A DNA stretch of 64,000 nt, taken from Bacteroidia bacterium (GTDB lineage Bacteria > Bacteroidota > Bacteroidia > Bacteroidales > GWA2-32-17). Of the stretch, positions 44,196-53,965 are shown in pieces; position 1 is the stretch's first letter, and every line of letters begins with the position of its first letter. The translations under genes were made by a program, and so were the position numbers. The DNA lies in NCBI GenBank assembly GCA_016218155.1, contig JACREQ010000107.1:1-64000 (forward strand), written 5' to 3'. Below the pieces are notes generated by a model that saw nothing but the letters and a program-made list of their open reading frames with translations, had not been told where the DNA came from and searched no databases.

Positions 44196-45092
44196 CTATA
44201 ACCCTCTTTGCCACTCTGCCCTCAAGCCGGCTATTTCAGGATTTTTTATTGCAAATTGTAATTGCTCTAAGAATAACTGCTTATCTCTTCCTAAAATTCC
44301 ATTTAAAACAAGATAGTTAGAAGCATGATTACTCCTAAAAATTGTTCCATCTAATTCCAAATGAGAAATAAAAACTTCCATTTCTTTTAATAAATCGGGA
44401 ATTGTCATTGGAATATACTCTCCTAAAAATCTCTCTTTATATTTATTTACACCAAATGGAAAACTAAGCACTAATACTGATGCAAATTCGGGCTGAATAG
44501 CATTTAATATTTTTGCAGAATTTATTGCATGTTGATTAGTAAAATTCATTCCACCAACTCCTTCCAAAATTATTACAGAAAGTTTTAATCCTGCTGCCTT
44601 TGCTTTTAAAAGCCCTTCTACAGTACTGGAATAAGTTTCGCCTTTGTTCATTAATTTTAAAACCTCATCATCACCAGACTCTATACCCACATAAACCATT
44701 TTTAAACCTGCCTCACGAAGTTCAACTAATTCTTCATGGCTTTTTGCAAGAATATCTCGTGGTAAAGCATAAGTGGTTACTCTTCTATTCTTTGGGAAAT
44801 TTTCTTTTATTGCTTTTAAAATAAATAATAGTTTTTCGGTTGATAAAACCATTGGATTCCCATCAGCCAGAAAAATTTTTCTTATACCTGGATCAATTTT
44901 AGCAACAGCCTTAATTTCAGATAATACATCTTCTTCCTTTTTAACTTTAAAATTTTTTGAAGTGTACATTTCACAAAAAGAACATTTGTTCCAGGTACAA
45001 CCATATGTTACCTGAAGTATTAAAGAGTCTGCTTCGCTTGGTGGACGAAATAACGGTTCGTTGTATTGAATAGGAAAATCGCGATAGAACAT
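44196..45092 (-). CDS. Radical SAM protein
   Basis: The ATG at 45092 (MFYRDFPIQYNEP) is preferred because relatives begin close to FRPPSEADSLILQVTYGC; an in-frame ATG at 45116 would add eight residues. The radical SAM cluster motif is CTWNKCSFC (CxxxKxxFC, about residues 32-40). FLADGNPMVLS, a GGE-like IESGDDEVL and VIILEGVGG follow in the usual TIM-barrel order. There is no B12 or SPASM domain. The reaction cannot be assigned. It is a generic member widespread in Bacteroidota and other bacteria. Confidence 0.87.
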   Translation of the reverse strand: MFYRDFPIQYNEPLFRPPSEADSLILQVTYGCTWNKCSFCEMYTSKNFKVKKEEDVLSEIKAVAKIDPGIRKIFLADGNPMVLSTEKLLFILKAIKENFPKNRRVTTYALPRDILAKSHEELVELREAGLKMVYVGIESGDDEVLKLMNKGETYSSTVEGLLKAKAAGLKLSVIILEGVGGMNFTNQHAINSAKILNAIQPEFASVLVLSFPFGVNKYKERFLGEYIPMTIPDLLKEMEVFISHLELDGTIFRSNHASNYLVLNGILGRDKQLFLEQLQFAIKNPEIAGLRAEWQRGL

Positions 45093-45116
45093 TGTTTTTT
45101 TATGCAAAAATAACAC

Positions 45117-45442
45117 GAATTTATTAGAAAGACTAGTCTTTTACATTTAGCTCCTCTGGAGCAAAATAGATTCATTTTAAGTTTTTATAAACATTAAAAT
45201 CCTACGGATTTTTAAAACAATCAAACATTGTATTAATTAACTTCTCAAACTTCAAGATTAATTTTAACTTAAAACTATTTTTGATTTGTTTTAATACTTT
45301 AGACACTCACAACTTTAAGTATTTTAGACACTTTTACCAAATTACATTCAACTAAATAAAAATAACCCATATAGATATTCCGAATTAAAAAATTTACTAT
45401 CTTTGCGACTCATTTTTAGTAAAAACCAATTTTTTAAAACTT
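45117..45442. other. Intergenic region with short palindromes and a direct repeat before rpsO
   Basis: The 326-nt stretch has no convincing gene. It holds GCTCC-TCT-GGAGC, AAAATCC-TAC-GGATTTT, and two copies of an (A/T)xTATTTTAGACACT-like word at 45291-45307 and 45315-45332, about one helical turn multiple apart. A -7 box for rpsO lies near the right end. Confidence 0.5.
45398..45405 (+). promoter_or_regulatory. Bacteroidota-type -7 box before rpsO
   Basis: TATCTTTG fits TAnnTTTG and lies 38 nt before the rpsO ATG. A clear -33 TTTG is not seen. Confidence 0.5.
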
Positions 45443-45712
45443 ATGTATTTAACTGCAGAAAAAAAGCAAGAGCTTTTTGAGAAATACGGAAAAAGTAACG
45501 GAGATACTGGCTCTGCAGAAAGCCAAATCGCATTGTTCTCATTCCGTATCGATCACTTAACAGGTCACTTAAAAACCAACAAAAAAGATTTCGCAACTCA
45601 ACAAGCGTTGTTAAAACTGGTTGGTAAACGTAAAAAATTACTCAATTATCTTAAAGATCGCGATATTCTAAGATATCGTGCGATTCTTAAAGAACTTGGA
45701 CTCAGAAAGTAA
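45443..45712 (+). CDS. rpsO: 30S ribosomal protein S15
   Basis: This 89-residue protein has the S15 signature, with GDTGSAESQIALFSFRI (about residues 20-36), LTGHLKTNKKD and LVGKRKKLLNYLK, and ends in LGLRK. It binds the central domain of 16S rRNA. The order rpsO-pnp is conserved in many bacteria. A strong hairpin terminator separates the two here, so pnp probably has partly independent expression. Confidence 0.96.
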   Translation: MYLTAEKKQELFEKYGKSNGDTGSAESQIALFSFRIDHLTGHLKTNKKDFATQQALLKLVGKRKKLLNYLKDRDILRYRAILKELGLRK

Positions 45713-45716
45713 AACA

Positions 45717-45747
45717 AAAAAAGGCAATTGCAAATTGCCTTTTTTTA
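45717..45747 (+). terminator. Rho-independent terminator between rpsO and pnp
   Basis: AAAAAGGCAATT and AAATTGCCTTTTTTT form a long stem around a GC-centred loop, immediately after rpsO. In E. coli the rpsO-pnp junction also has a terminator; this one is comparable in position. Confidence 0.85.
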
Positions 45748-45777
45748 TATTTTTAAAAATCATTAATCGAAATATAT

Positions 45778-47934
45778 ATGTACAAAGCTGTAAAAAAGAC
45801 GATTCAACTTAAAGACGGAAGAACAATTGAAATTGAAACCGGAAAACTTGCCAAACAAGCAGATGGTTCGATAGTGCTTAAAATGGGTAAAACTATGCTT
45901 TTAGCAACTGTAGTTTCTGCTACTGAAGCTAAAGAAAATGTAGATTTTATGCCACTTTCTGTAGATTACCGTGAAAAATATGCATCAACTGGAAGATTTC
46001 CTGGTGGATTTATGAAACGTGAAGCTCGTTCCTCAGACTATGAAATTTTAGTTTCTCGTTTGGTTGACCGCGCAATGCGCCCACTTTTCCCTTCTGATTA
46101 CCATGCAGAAACTTTTGTAAATATTGATTTAATTTCTTGTGATCCTAACGACTTACCAGATGCTCTTGTAGGTTTAGCAGGATCTGCTGCAATTGCAGTA
46201 AGTAACATCCCTTTCCACGGACCAATTTCTGAGGTTCGCGTTGCAAGAATTGACGGTCAGTTTGTAATTAATCCTACACGTACAGATCGTGAAAGAGCAG
46301 ACATCGACATGATGGTTGGCGCAACTTATGAAAATATTTTAATGGTAGAGGGTGAACTTGACGAAGTTAGTGAAGCTGATATGGCTGAAGCTATTCGTTT
46401 TGCTCACGAAGAAATAAAAGTTCATTGTCAGGCTCAAAAAGAATTAGCTACTGAATTAGGAATAGTTAAACGTGAATATTGTCACGAACATAATGTAGAA
46501 GAAATTAAAACTGGCATTCGTGCATTTGCTTTCCAAAAAATATATGATGTTATAAAAAAAGGATTAGTAAGTAAACATGAACGTGCAGATGCACTTCATG
46601 CAATACGTGATGAGTACATGGCTACTCTTACCGAACCAGATGAATCAACAGTTGCAATGGTTAAACGTTATTATCACGATTTAGAAAAAGAAGCTATCCG
46701 TGAATATTATTTAACTGAACAAATTCGATTAGATGGTCGTAAGTTTGATCAAATTCGTCCAATCTGGAGTGAAGTTGATTACTTACCTATGGCTCATGGA
46801 TCAGCAATTTTTACACGTGGTGAAACACAATCATTAACATCTGTAACATTAGGTACTAAATCTGATGAACAATTAATAGACGGTGCAGTTTTTCAAGGTC
46901 ACGAACGTTTCCTTTTAAACTATAACTTCCCTCCTTTCTCTACTGGTGAAGCTCGTCCATACCGTGGTGTTGGTCGTCGCGAAGTTGGACACGGAAATTT
47001 AGCACACCGTGCACTAAAGAAAATGATTCCTACTGATTATATGGTTAACCCATATACTATAAGAGTTGTTTCAGATATTCTTGAATCAAACGGGTCATCA
47101 TCAATGGCAACTGTTTGTGCAGGAACATTAGCTCTTATGGATGCAGGTATTAAAATTAAAAATCCTGTTACCGGTATTGCAATGGGTTTAATTTCTGATA
47201 CAAAAACCGGTCGTTTTGCTATTCTTTCTGATATCCTTGGCGACGAAGATCATTTAGGTGATATGGACTTTAAAGTTTGTGGAACAGAAAATGGTATTAC
47301 TGCAACACAAATGGATATTAAAGTTGACGGACTTCCTTACGAAGTGTTAGCAAAAGCTTTGGCTCAGGCTCGCGAAGGTCGCTTACATATACTTGGTAAA
47401 ATTTTAGAAACTCTTCCTGCTCCACGCCCAGATTACAAACCTCATACTCCACGTATTGTTAGCATGACAGTTGCAAAAGACCAGATTGGTGCAATCATTG
47501 GTCCTGGTGGAAAAATCATTCAGGATATTCAGGCAAAAACAAATACAATAATTTCAATTACCGAAGTTGAAAATGCTGGTATAGTTCAGATTTGCGCTCC
47601 GGATGGTGATGCAATTAATACAGCAATAAAACGTATTAAAGCAATTATTGGCGATATCGAAATTGGTGAAGTATTTGATGCTACTGTAAAATCTATTATG
47701 GAATATGGTGCATTTGTTGAAATAATGCCAGGTAAAGAAGGTTTGTTACACATTTCAGAAATTGAATGGTCACGCCTAAAAAGAGTTGAAGATGCTTTAA
47801 AACTTGGTGATAAAATACAAGTAAAACTTCTAGAAATTGATAGCCGCGGTAAAATGAGACTGTCCCGTAAGGTTCTTCTTCCAAAACCAGAACCACAGGC
47901 ACAACCTACTCAGCCGGAAGCTGAAAAACAATAA
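45778..47934 (+). CDS. pnp: Polyribonucleotide nucleotidyltransferase (PNPase)
   Basis: PNPase degrades RNA 3' to 5' by phosphorolysis and can add tails. This 718-residue protein has two RNase PH domains (about residues 10-220 and 320-550) linked by an alpha-helical domain, then KH (about 560-620, [13 protein letters not shown]) and S1 (about 630-700, [19 protein letters not shown]). The catalytic-core stretch [19 protein letters not shown] is split around residue 390. A Gln/Pro tail ends it. Full length, no anomaly. A terminator follows immediately. Confidence 0.96.
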   Translation: MYKAVKKTIQLKDGRTIEIETGKLAKQADGSIVLKMGKTMLLATVVSATEAKENVDFMPLSVDYREKYASTGRFPGGFMKREARSSDYEILVSRLVDRAMRPLFPSDYHAETFVNIDLISCDPNDLPDALVGLAGSAAIAVSNIPFHGPISEVRVARIDGQFVINPTRTDRERADIDMMVGATYENILMVEGELDEVSEADMAEAIRFAHEEIKVHCQAQKELATELGIVKREYCHEHNVEEIKTGIRAFAFQKIYDVIKKGLVSKHERADALHAIRDEYMATLTEPDESTVAMVKRYYHDLEKEAIREYYLTEQIRLDGRKFDQIRPIWSEVDYLPMAHGSAIFTRGETQSLTSVTLGTKSDEQLIDGAVFQGHERFLLNYNFPPFSTGEARPYRGVGRREVGHGNLAHRALKKMIPTDYMVNPYTIRVVSDILESNGSSSMATVCAGTLALMDAGIKIKNPVTGIAMGLISDTKTGRFAILSDILGDEDHLGDMDFKVCGTENGITATQMDIKVDGLPYEVLAKALAQAREGRLHILGKILETLPAPRPDYKPHTPRIVSMTVAKDQIGAIIGPGGKIIQDIQAKTNTIISITEVENAGIVQICAPDGDAINTAIKRIKAIIGDIEIGEVFDATVKSIMEYGAFVEIMPGKEGLLHISEIEWSRLKRVEDALKLGDKIQVKLLEIDSRGKMRLSRKVLLPKPEPQAQPTQPEAEKQ

Positions 47935-47942
47935 AAAATATT

Positions 47943-47968
47943 AAACGGGCTAAATGCCCGTTTTTTAT
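47943..47968 (+). terminator. Rho-independent terminator after pnp
   Basis: AAACGGGC-TAAAT-GCCCGTTTTTT forms a 6-bp G+C-rich stem followed by a T-run 9 nt after the stop. Confidence 0.87.
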
Positions 47969-48004
47969 TTAACAATTTTTCTTTATAAAATCTTTATACT
48001 GTCT

Positions 48005-48032
48005 GTTATAAGTTTAACAACTTACTTATAAC
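48005..48032. promoter_or_regulatory. Inverted repeat upstream of the KimA-like gene (candidate operator)
   Basis: GTTATAAG (48005-48012) and CTTATAAC (48025-48032) are perfect inverted copies with a 12-nt spacer, which itself contributes AAGTT/AACTT. It lies just upstream of a TAACTTTG -7 box, so it overlaps the expected -33 region. No T-run follows, so it is not a terminator. Confidence 0.5.
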
Positions 48033-48040
48033 ATCCTACA

Positions 48041-48048
48041 TAACTTTG
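48041..48048 (+). promoter_or_regulatory. Bacteroidota-type -7 box before the KimA-like gene
   Basis: TAACTTTG matches TAnnTTTG and lies 18 nt before the start codon, implying a very short leader. Confidence 0.5.
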
Positions 48049-48066
48049 CTCATATATTTTTAGTAT

Positions 48067-50109
48067 ATGAACAACGAAAATAATATTAAAGGAAAACTTA
48101 AGAATACCTTTATTGGCAAAGCCAGAGACTTAACTGACAGATCAGTTTTTCAGAGAATTTCATTGGTGGCATTTTTTGCATGGGTAGGCTTAGGATCCGA
48201 TCCATTATCTTCATCTTGTTATGGTCCGGAAGAAATAATGAGAAACCTTACAGGTCACGGAAACTTAGGAATATTCGTAGCTATCTTAACAGTTATTACA
48301 ATCTTTGTTATAAGTACAAGTTACAGACAAATAATTAATCTTTTTCCTCAGGGAGGCGGTGGTTATATAGTTGCAACAAAGTTAATTTCTCCAACTATAG
48401 GAATGATTTCAGGTAGTGCATTATTGATTGATTATATGCTTACCATTACACTTTCAATTTCCAGTGGTGCCGATGCATTTTTTAGTTTCTTACCTGCTGA
48501 ATGGCATGGATATAAACTTATTTTTTCATTCTTTATACTATTAGTGTTAGTTGTATTAAATTTAAGAGGAGTTAAAGAATCTGTTATGCTTTTAACACCG
48601 GTATTTATTGCTTTTATTTTAACACATGCAATTTTAATTGGATACAGCATATTTACTCATATTGGAGATGCTCCTGAATTAGTTAGAAATACAGGTGTCG
48701 AAATGAGTAATTCTATTTCTCAGCTTGGTGTATTTGGTACTATTTTTCTGATTTTAAAAGCTTACAGTATGGGTGCCGGAACATATACAGGTATAGAAGC
48801 AGTAAGCAATGGCATTCCAAATTTAAGAGAACCTAAAGTAAAAACTGCGCAAAAAACGATGCTTTTGCTTTCTGTATCATTGGCAATTGCAGCTTTCGGT
48901 TTAATTATTTCATATTATTTGTTTGATGTTAAGATTAGCCCTACAAAAACTCTTAATGCTGTTTTAGTAGAAACTGCTACTTCAGGTTGGAATTATTATA
49001 TTGGACAAGGTTTTGTTTTTCTTACTTTGATTTCAGAAGCAGCACTACTATTTGTTGCTGCTCAAACCGGCTTTTTAGATGGACCAAGGGTAATGGCTAA
49101 TATGGCTCATGATAATTGGTTCCCCAGAAAATTTACGCATCTAAGCGATAGACTTGTCTCTCAGAATGGAATTCTGATTATGGGTGGAGCTGCATTTCTT
49201 TTACTTTATTTCTCAAAAGGTGCAGTTTCATGGTTGGTTATATTATATAGTATAAATGTTTTTATAACATTTACTCTTTCACAATTTGGAATGGTAAGGC
49301 ATTGGATTTTGGTTAGAAAAGAAGAGAAAAAATGGTTCTGGAAAATGGCAATAAATGGAATAGGGTTAATAATGACAACATTTATTCTGTTTACAGTTTT
49401 GATTTTAAAATTTGAAGAGGGTGGTTGGATAACAGTTGTTATAACTGGCGTTTTATCGATAATTGCAGTAATTATTAAAAGACACTACAACTTTGTCAGA
49501 AAAGAAATAATTGAAATTCAAAAGAAAATAAAGCAAGTAATTCCCGATATTATTTCAGTAATGAAATCTAGAATGACAAAAACAAATAATAACAATTCTG
49601 AAATAAAAACAAATCGCACAGTTGTTTTACTTGTTAACGGCTATGGAGGATTAGGATTATATTCTCTTTTTAAAACTCTTAACGACTTTAATGGTAACTA
49701 TCAAAATATAGTATTTGTAGAAGTTGGTATTATGAATTCGTCAAGATTCAAAGGTTTTGAACAAATAGACAAACTAAAAGAGAATATTGAAATAGACATG
49801 AAAAAATACATTTACGTAGCTGAAAAGCTCGGTTTACATGGCGATAGTTATTATGCAATTGGTACAGATGTAGTCGAAGAAATCGATAAATTAATTCCTG
49901 TTATATCTGAAAAATATCCTAATCCTGTTTTTGTAGGTGGACAACTTATTTTTGAAGGCAATACCTTTTTTAACAAATTGCTCCATAATTATACAATTTT
50001 TGCAATTCAAAGAAATTTATACAAACATGGTATAACAACAATTGTTATTCCTATTCCAATGAAGATTTCAGAACTAATGGCAGTATTGCCCAACGAGTCT
50101 AATTATTAA
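48067..50109 (+). CDS. KimA-type APC-superfamily potassium transporter
   Basis: This 680-residue protein has about 12 membrane helices in residues 25-475 and a soluble C-terminal domain (about 480-680). The signature stretches WVGLGSDPLSSSCYGPEEIM, ISTSYRQIINLFPQGGGGYIVA (adjoining) and AYSMGAGTYTGIEAVSNGIP closely resemble the B. subtilis K+ importer KimA (YdaO). The C-terminal part (TVVLLVNGYGGLGLYSLF) looks like a regulatory domain. KimA is a proton-coupled K+ uptake system. The KdpD/KdpE-like pair just downstream fits a potassium role. Annotation merely as an amino acid permease would be less specific. Confidence 0.8.
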   Translation: MNNENNIKGKLKNTFIGKARDLTDRSVFQRISLVAFFAWVGLGSDPLSSSCYGPEEIMRNLTGHGNLGIFVAILTVITIFVISTSYRQIINLFPQGGGGYIVATKLISPTIGMISGSALLIDYMLTITLSISSGADAFFSFLPAEWHGYKLIFSFFILLVLVVLNLRGVKESVMLLTPVFIAFILTHAILIGYSIFTHIGDAPELVRNTGVEMSNSISQLGVFGTIFLILKAYSMGAGTYTGIEAVSNGIPNLREPKVKTAQKTMLLLSVSLAIAAFGLIISYYLFDVKISPTKTLNAVLVETATSGWNYYIGQGFVFLTLISEAALLFVAAQTGFLDGPRVMANMAHDNWFPRKFTHLSDRLVSQNGILIMGGAAFLLLYFSKGAVSWLVILYSINVFITFTLSQFGMVRHWILVRKEEKKWFWKMAINGIGLIMTTFILFTVLILKFEEGGWITVVITGVLSIIAVIIKRHYNFVRKEIIEIQKKIKQVIPDIISVMKSRMTKTNNNNSEIKTNRTVVLLVNGYGGLGLYSLFKTLNDFNGNYQNIVFVEVGIMNSSRFKGFEQIDKLKENIEIDMKKYIYVAEKLGLHGDSYYAIGTDVVEEIDKLIPVISEKYPNPVFVGGQLIFEGNTFFNKLLHNYTIFAIQRNLYKHGITTIVIPIPMKISELMAVLPNESNY

Positions 50110-50126
50110 TTTATAAATTAACTATT

Positions 50127-50312
50127 ATGCAAAAATTAATAGAAATTTTCATTTCTAAATTAGAAAATTTAGAGATTGAGGAAGCAAAAAAAATAAAATT
50201 TAATAATGATGAAGATAGCACTTTGTTTTTATCTGGTAAAATAGCCGGCTATGAATATTGTATTAAAGAACTACGCAGGGTAATTAAAGAAAATAAAGTT
50301 GACTATTTTTAG
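50127..50312 (+). CDS. Small hypothetical protein
   Basis: This 61-residue, charged, largely helical protein (MQKLIEIFISKLENLEIEEAKK in two helices) lies 17 nt after the transporter stop and 52 nt before the sensor kinase, on the same strand. It has no membrane segment, signal or recognisable domain. The position suggests a member of the same transcript. I do not recognise a family. The ATG context (aaATTAACTATT-ATG) is like its neighbours. It may be a real accessory gene or a fortuitous frame. Confidence 0.55.
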   Translation: MQKLIEIFISKLENLEIEEAKKIKFNNDEDSTLFLSGKIAGYEYCIKELRRVIKENKVDYF

Positions 50313-50364
50313 ACATCTAATAATTTTTTGACTTAATTTTGATTTGATTATGACAAAATATTAA

Positions 50365-51441
50365 ATGCTTAAATTTTTCTCTAATAAAACCCTGTTTCAT
50401 CAATATCTGTTAAGCATAGGAATTACACTTCTAATTTCAATTATTTGTTTTTCGATTTCTGACTTATTAGGTTATCAAACTGTTGCTCTTATTCTATTGT
50501 TTACAGTTTCTATATTAGCAACAGTTTTAACAGTATACCCAGTTCTTGTTTCTGCAGTTTTAAGTGCACTTATATGGGATTTCTTCTTTATTCCACCACA
50601 TTTTACTTTTCACGTCGAAAAATCAGAAGACATTCTAATGTTATGTATGTATTTCATTATTGCCCTATTAAATGGGATACTAACTTCGAAAATAAAACAG
50701 TTCGAGAATATTTCAAGGCAAAAAGAAGAAAAATTAAATGCTTTAAAACTTTACGATACCTTATTCAATTCTATTTCTCATGAATTACGAACACCACTTA
50801 CTACAATTATTGGCGCATCTGAAAACTTAATAACAAATGATAAAGTATTATTAGAAAAAGATAAACAAGAATTACAAAGTGAAATACATATTGCATCAAA
50901 CAGATTAAACAGACTGATTGACAATTTACTAAACATGTCCAGATTAGATTCGGGATTTATAAAACCCAAAATGAATTGGTGTGATATTAATGATTTAATT
51001 AATTCTGCTGTATCCAGACTAAAAGAAGATATAGTATATCAAAATATCGAAATTAAAACGAATACAGAAAATTCTATTATCTGGTTGGACTTTGGACTAA
51101 TTGAACAAGCACTGTACAATGTTATTCATAATGCAATTGTACACACTTCTGATAAAACAAAAATTGTTATAACAGCTGAATATATTAAAGGACATATGAT
51201 TATTAGCATTGCAGATAACGGAGAAGGATTTATAAATGCAGGAGGGGAAAAACCATTTGAAAAATTTTATCGATCGCCTGAATTAAAAACAGGTGGTCTG
51301 GGGCTAGGATTATCGATAGTCAAAGGATTTGTCAGCGCACATAATGGCAATGTTGAAATAAAGAAAAATATTCCTACAGGAACTGTTGTTATTATAAAAA
51401 TTCCAACAAATACTCCTTTAATAAATTCAGAAAATGAATAA
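50365..51441 (+). CDS. KdpD-like sensor histidine kinase (short form)
   Basis: This 358-residue kinase has about three to four closely packed membrane helices (about residues 12-105) of the DUF4118 kind found in the middle of KdpD, including SALIWDFFFIPPHFTF (about 68-83), a characteristic KdpD stretch. HisKA has the His in FNSISHELRTPLTTIIG (about 140), and the HATPase ends with TGGLGLGLSIVKGFVSAHNG. The N-terminal KdpD/Usp cytoplasmic sensor modules of E. coli KdpD are absent. The regulator gene overlaps its end by 8 nt. No kdpFABC is adjacent; the KimA-like gene is the obvious target candidate. Confidence 0.87.
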   Translation: MLKFFSNKTLFHQYLLSIGITLLISIICFSISDLLGYQTVALILLFTVSILATVLTVYPVLVSAVLSALIWDFFFIPPHFTFHVEKSEDILMLCMYFIIALLNGILTSKIKQFENISRQKEEKLNALKLYDTLFNSISHELRTPLTTIIGASENLITNDKVLLEKDKQELQSEIHIASNRLNRLIDNLLNMSRLDSGFIKPKMNWCDINDLINSAVSRLKEDIVYQNIEIKTNTENSIIWLDFGLIEQALYNVIHNAIVHTSDKTKIVITAEYIKGHMIISIADNGEGFINAGGEKPFEKFYRSPELKTGGLGLGLSIVKGFVSAHNGNVEIKKNIPTGTVVIIKIPTNTPLINSENE

Positions 51442-52126
51442 TAAATCAAACATACTTATAATTGATGATGAAAGACAGATTCGAAAACTTATCGAAATAA
51501 CACTAGAATCCAATAATTATAATGTTATTGAGGCATCATGTGCTAAAGAAGGTTTGCAAATGGCTGCAATGCATCCTCCAGACCTTATAATACTTGACCT
51601 TGGTTTACCCGATGAAGACGGACAAAGCATTTTAGTAAAATTAAGAGATTGGTACATTTCACCTATAATTATTTTATCAGTTCGTAGTTCTGAGACAGAT
51701 ATTATACAAGCTTTAGACAATGGGGCAAACGATTATTTAGTAAAGCCATTTCGTACAGGTGAACTTTTGGCTAGAATAAGAAATGCACTTAGAAATAAAT
51801 CTGATTCAAATAATCAATCATGTATTAAATTTCAGAATATAACAATTGACCTTAATACAAGAATAATAAAAAAAGATAATATAGTATTAAAACTTACTTC
51901 AACTGAATATTCACTAATAACGCTTCTTGCCAGAAACGAAAATAAAGTTCTTACTCATCAGTATATTCTTAAAGAAATATGGGGACCCGGATATGTGGAA
52001 CAATCTCAGTATTTAAGAGTTTTTATTGCACAAATCCGAAAAAAAATTGAAGAAAATCCTAATCAGCCTAAAATAATAATTACTGAATCTGGCATTGGCT
52101 ATAGATTAGTAGGTGAAGATATTTAA
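51434..52126 (+). CDS. KdpE-like OmpR-family response regulator
   Basis: This 230-residue protein has an N-terminal receiver (about residues 5-118) with the acidic pair IIDDERQ, phosphoacceptor LIILDLGLPDEDG and YLVKPFRTGEL. A C-terminal winged helix (about 130-228) has LTSTEYSLITLLARNENKVLTHQYILKEIWG in adjoining parts and the recognition region YLRVFIAQIRKKIE, typical of KdpE. It overlaps the kinase gene by 8 nt, so the two are co-translated. Binding sites are not proven; the inverted repeat at 48005-48032 is a candidate. Confidence 0.9.
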   Translation: MNNKSNILIIDDERQIRKLIEITLESNNYNVIEASCAKEGLQMAAMHPPDLIILDLGLPDEDGQSILVKLRDWYISPIIILSVRSSETDIIQALDNGANDYLVKPFRTGELLARIRNALRNKSDSNNQSCIKFQNITIDLNTRIIKKDNIVLKLTSTEYSLITLLARNENKVLTHQYILKEIWGPGYVEQSQYLRVFIAQIRKKIEENPNQPKIIITESGIGYRLVGEDI

Positions 52127-52171
52127 TAAAATACTAAATTTGCATAAACTAATTGATAAATATCAATTGCT

Positions 52172-53965
52172 GTGCAACGATTTATCTCCATTCGCGAAAA
52201 ACTTGTACTCTTCTTTATTTTATTAGGAATTGTATCAATTGGTGTAACCAGCTATCTTTCATATTCAAATGCAAGATCTGCAATCTTAAGTAGGACTTTC
52301 GATCAATTAACTTCCTTAAGAATTGAAAAGAAAAAACAAATTGAGCTTTTTTTTAATGAACGTAAAAAAGATTTATTCTTATTAGTCCAGAATGAAAACT
52401 TAAATTCATTCTCATTTAACAATATGCATAGTTCTTTCATTTCTGACTCAACAACATTTTCAAAACATGCACAAAAAATTCTTAGTAGTTCGGTATATTC
52501 CGGTATTTATATTTTTTATCCTGCAACAAACTCTATAAAATTCCTGCCTTTAACAAATACCCCAACCGATCAATCAAACTTATTATCTGCCAATTCCTTG
52601 CTTTCAATTATTTCAAAAGATTCTTTTAATAATAAAATCTCTATCTCTGATTATAACAACATAACAAAGCAGATGAGTTCTAATTCCTTTTTTGTAAAAA
52701 CATATATTCCTCAAAATGATTTTTGGATTATTCTTCCTGTTAAAATTGATGCAATAAATAAAATAATGTATGAAAATAATCCTTATAATGGTTTAGGTAA
52801 AACAGGCGAGACATATTTAGTTGGTAGCGATTCATTAATGCGTAGTACTTCCAGATTTAAAAAAAACAGTGTATATAAAATTAAAGTAAATTCTTTAAGT
52901 GTACAGAATGCGTTTAAGGGAATTACAAATACTATTATTATAAAAGATTACAGAAATATTAAAGTAATCAGCTCCTTTGACAGAATAAATTCAGAAGGAT
53001 TAAACTGGGCAATTTTAGCAGAAATGGATTGGGATGAAGTGCTAATTCCGGTGTATCGATTCAGAAATAACATTCTGTTTGTAACAATTATTATTTCGGG
53101 ATTATTTATACTTATTTCGTACATTGTTTCATTAGGAATTACAAGAGCTATAATAAAATTAAACAGCGCAGTATCGGAAGTGGGAAAAGGAAATTTTAAT
53201 GTTAATCTTGAAATAAGTACTAATGACGAAATTGGAGAACTAACACGCTCTTTTAACAAAATGGCCAGCCAGCTAAAACATAGTTCTAAACAACTTGCAG
53301 AAGAACGAATAAACAGAACCCGTTCTATGATTGACGGACAGGAAATAGAACGATTAAGACTTTCACGTGAATTGCATGACGGACTTGGACAACAAATGAT
53401 AGGATTAAGATTAAAAATAGAAAGTCTTGCAACTCGATGTGAAGGAAACACTGGAATTATTGCTGCAGAGGTTGGCAAACTTATGGATAAAACCATTGAA
53501 GAAGTCAGACGAATGTCGAACGACTTAATGCCAGCAGTTCTGCAGGAATTTGGAGTTGCAAATGCTATTAGAAATTTATGCGACCAGATAACCGATGTGT
53601 CAGCTATAAAAATAAATATACAAATATCCGGAAATTACGATTTATTAGCCCCAAAAGAAAAAACGTATCTTTTTAGAATTGTTCAGGAAGCACTTAATAA
53701 TATAGTAAAACACGCCAAAGCAACAGATATTGTTTTACAATTATCTCAAAATAATTCAATTGTTTTACTTGAGGTATCAGATAATGGAAAAGGATGTAAC
53801 TTTGACAATAAAAATAATGATTCTCATAACGGTATTAACAATATGAAAGAAAGAGCCAGTTTGTTAAACGGCAATCTTAATATTGAGTCATTTCCAGGCA
53901 TGGGAACAAAGATAGTATTAACTTTTCCTCTTACTGATGAAAAAAATACAAGTAATATTAGTTGA
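52172..53965 (+). CDS. NarX-type sensor histidine kinase with extracytoplasmic sensor and HAMP
   Basis: This 597-residue protein starts at GTG (MQRFISIREKLVLF). It has two membrane helices (about residues 10-30 and 300-322) around a 270-residue extracytoplasmic Cache-like sensor. A HAMP domain follows (about 322-375), then HisKA_3 with the His in LSRELHDGLGQQMIGLRL (about 412) and NDLMPAVLQEFG. The HATPase has EALNNIVKHAKAT and a C-terminal NNMKERASLL. Its 3' end overlaps the NarL-like regulator by 29 nt. It precedes a porin and an ammonium transporter gene, which suggests but does not prove a nitrogen-related input. Confidence 0.92.
   Translation: MQRFISIREKLVLFFILLGIVSIGVTSYLSYSNARSAILSRTFDQLTSLRIEKKKQIELFFNERKKDLFLLVQNENLNSFSFNNMHSSFISDSTTFSKHAQKILSSSVYSGIYIFYPATNSIKFLPLTNTPTDQSNLLSANSLLSIISKDSFNNKISISDYNNITKQMSSNSFFVKTYIPQNDFWIILPVKIDAINKIMYENNPYNGLGKTGETYLVGSDSLMRSTSRFKKNSVYKIKVNSLSVQNAFKGITNTIIIKDYRNIKVISSFDRINSEGLNWAILAEMDWDEVLIPVYRFRNNILFVTIIISGLFILISYIVSLGITRAIIKLNSAVSEVGKGNFNVNLEISTNDEIGELTRSFNKMASQLKHSSKQLAEERINRTRSMIDGQEIERLRLSRELHDGLGQQMIGLRLKIESLATRCEGNTGIIAAEVGKLMDKTIEEVRRMSNDLMPAVLQEFGVANAIRNLCDQITDVSAIKINIQISGNYDLLAPKEKTYLFRIVQEALNNIVKHAKATDIVLQLSQNNSIVLLEVSDNGKGCNFDNKNNDSHNGINNMKERASLLNGNLNIESFPGMGTKIVLTFPLTDEKNTSNIS

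Noticed and set aside
48049-48066. Cyclic di-AMP (ydaO-type) riboswitch before the KimA-like gene
   Set aside because: The leader is only about 10-15 nt if the -7 box is right, far too short for that riboswitch.
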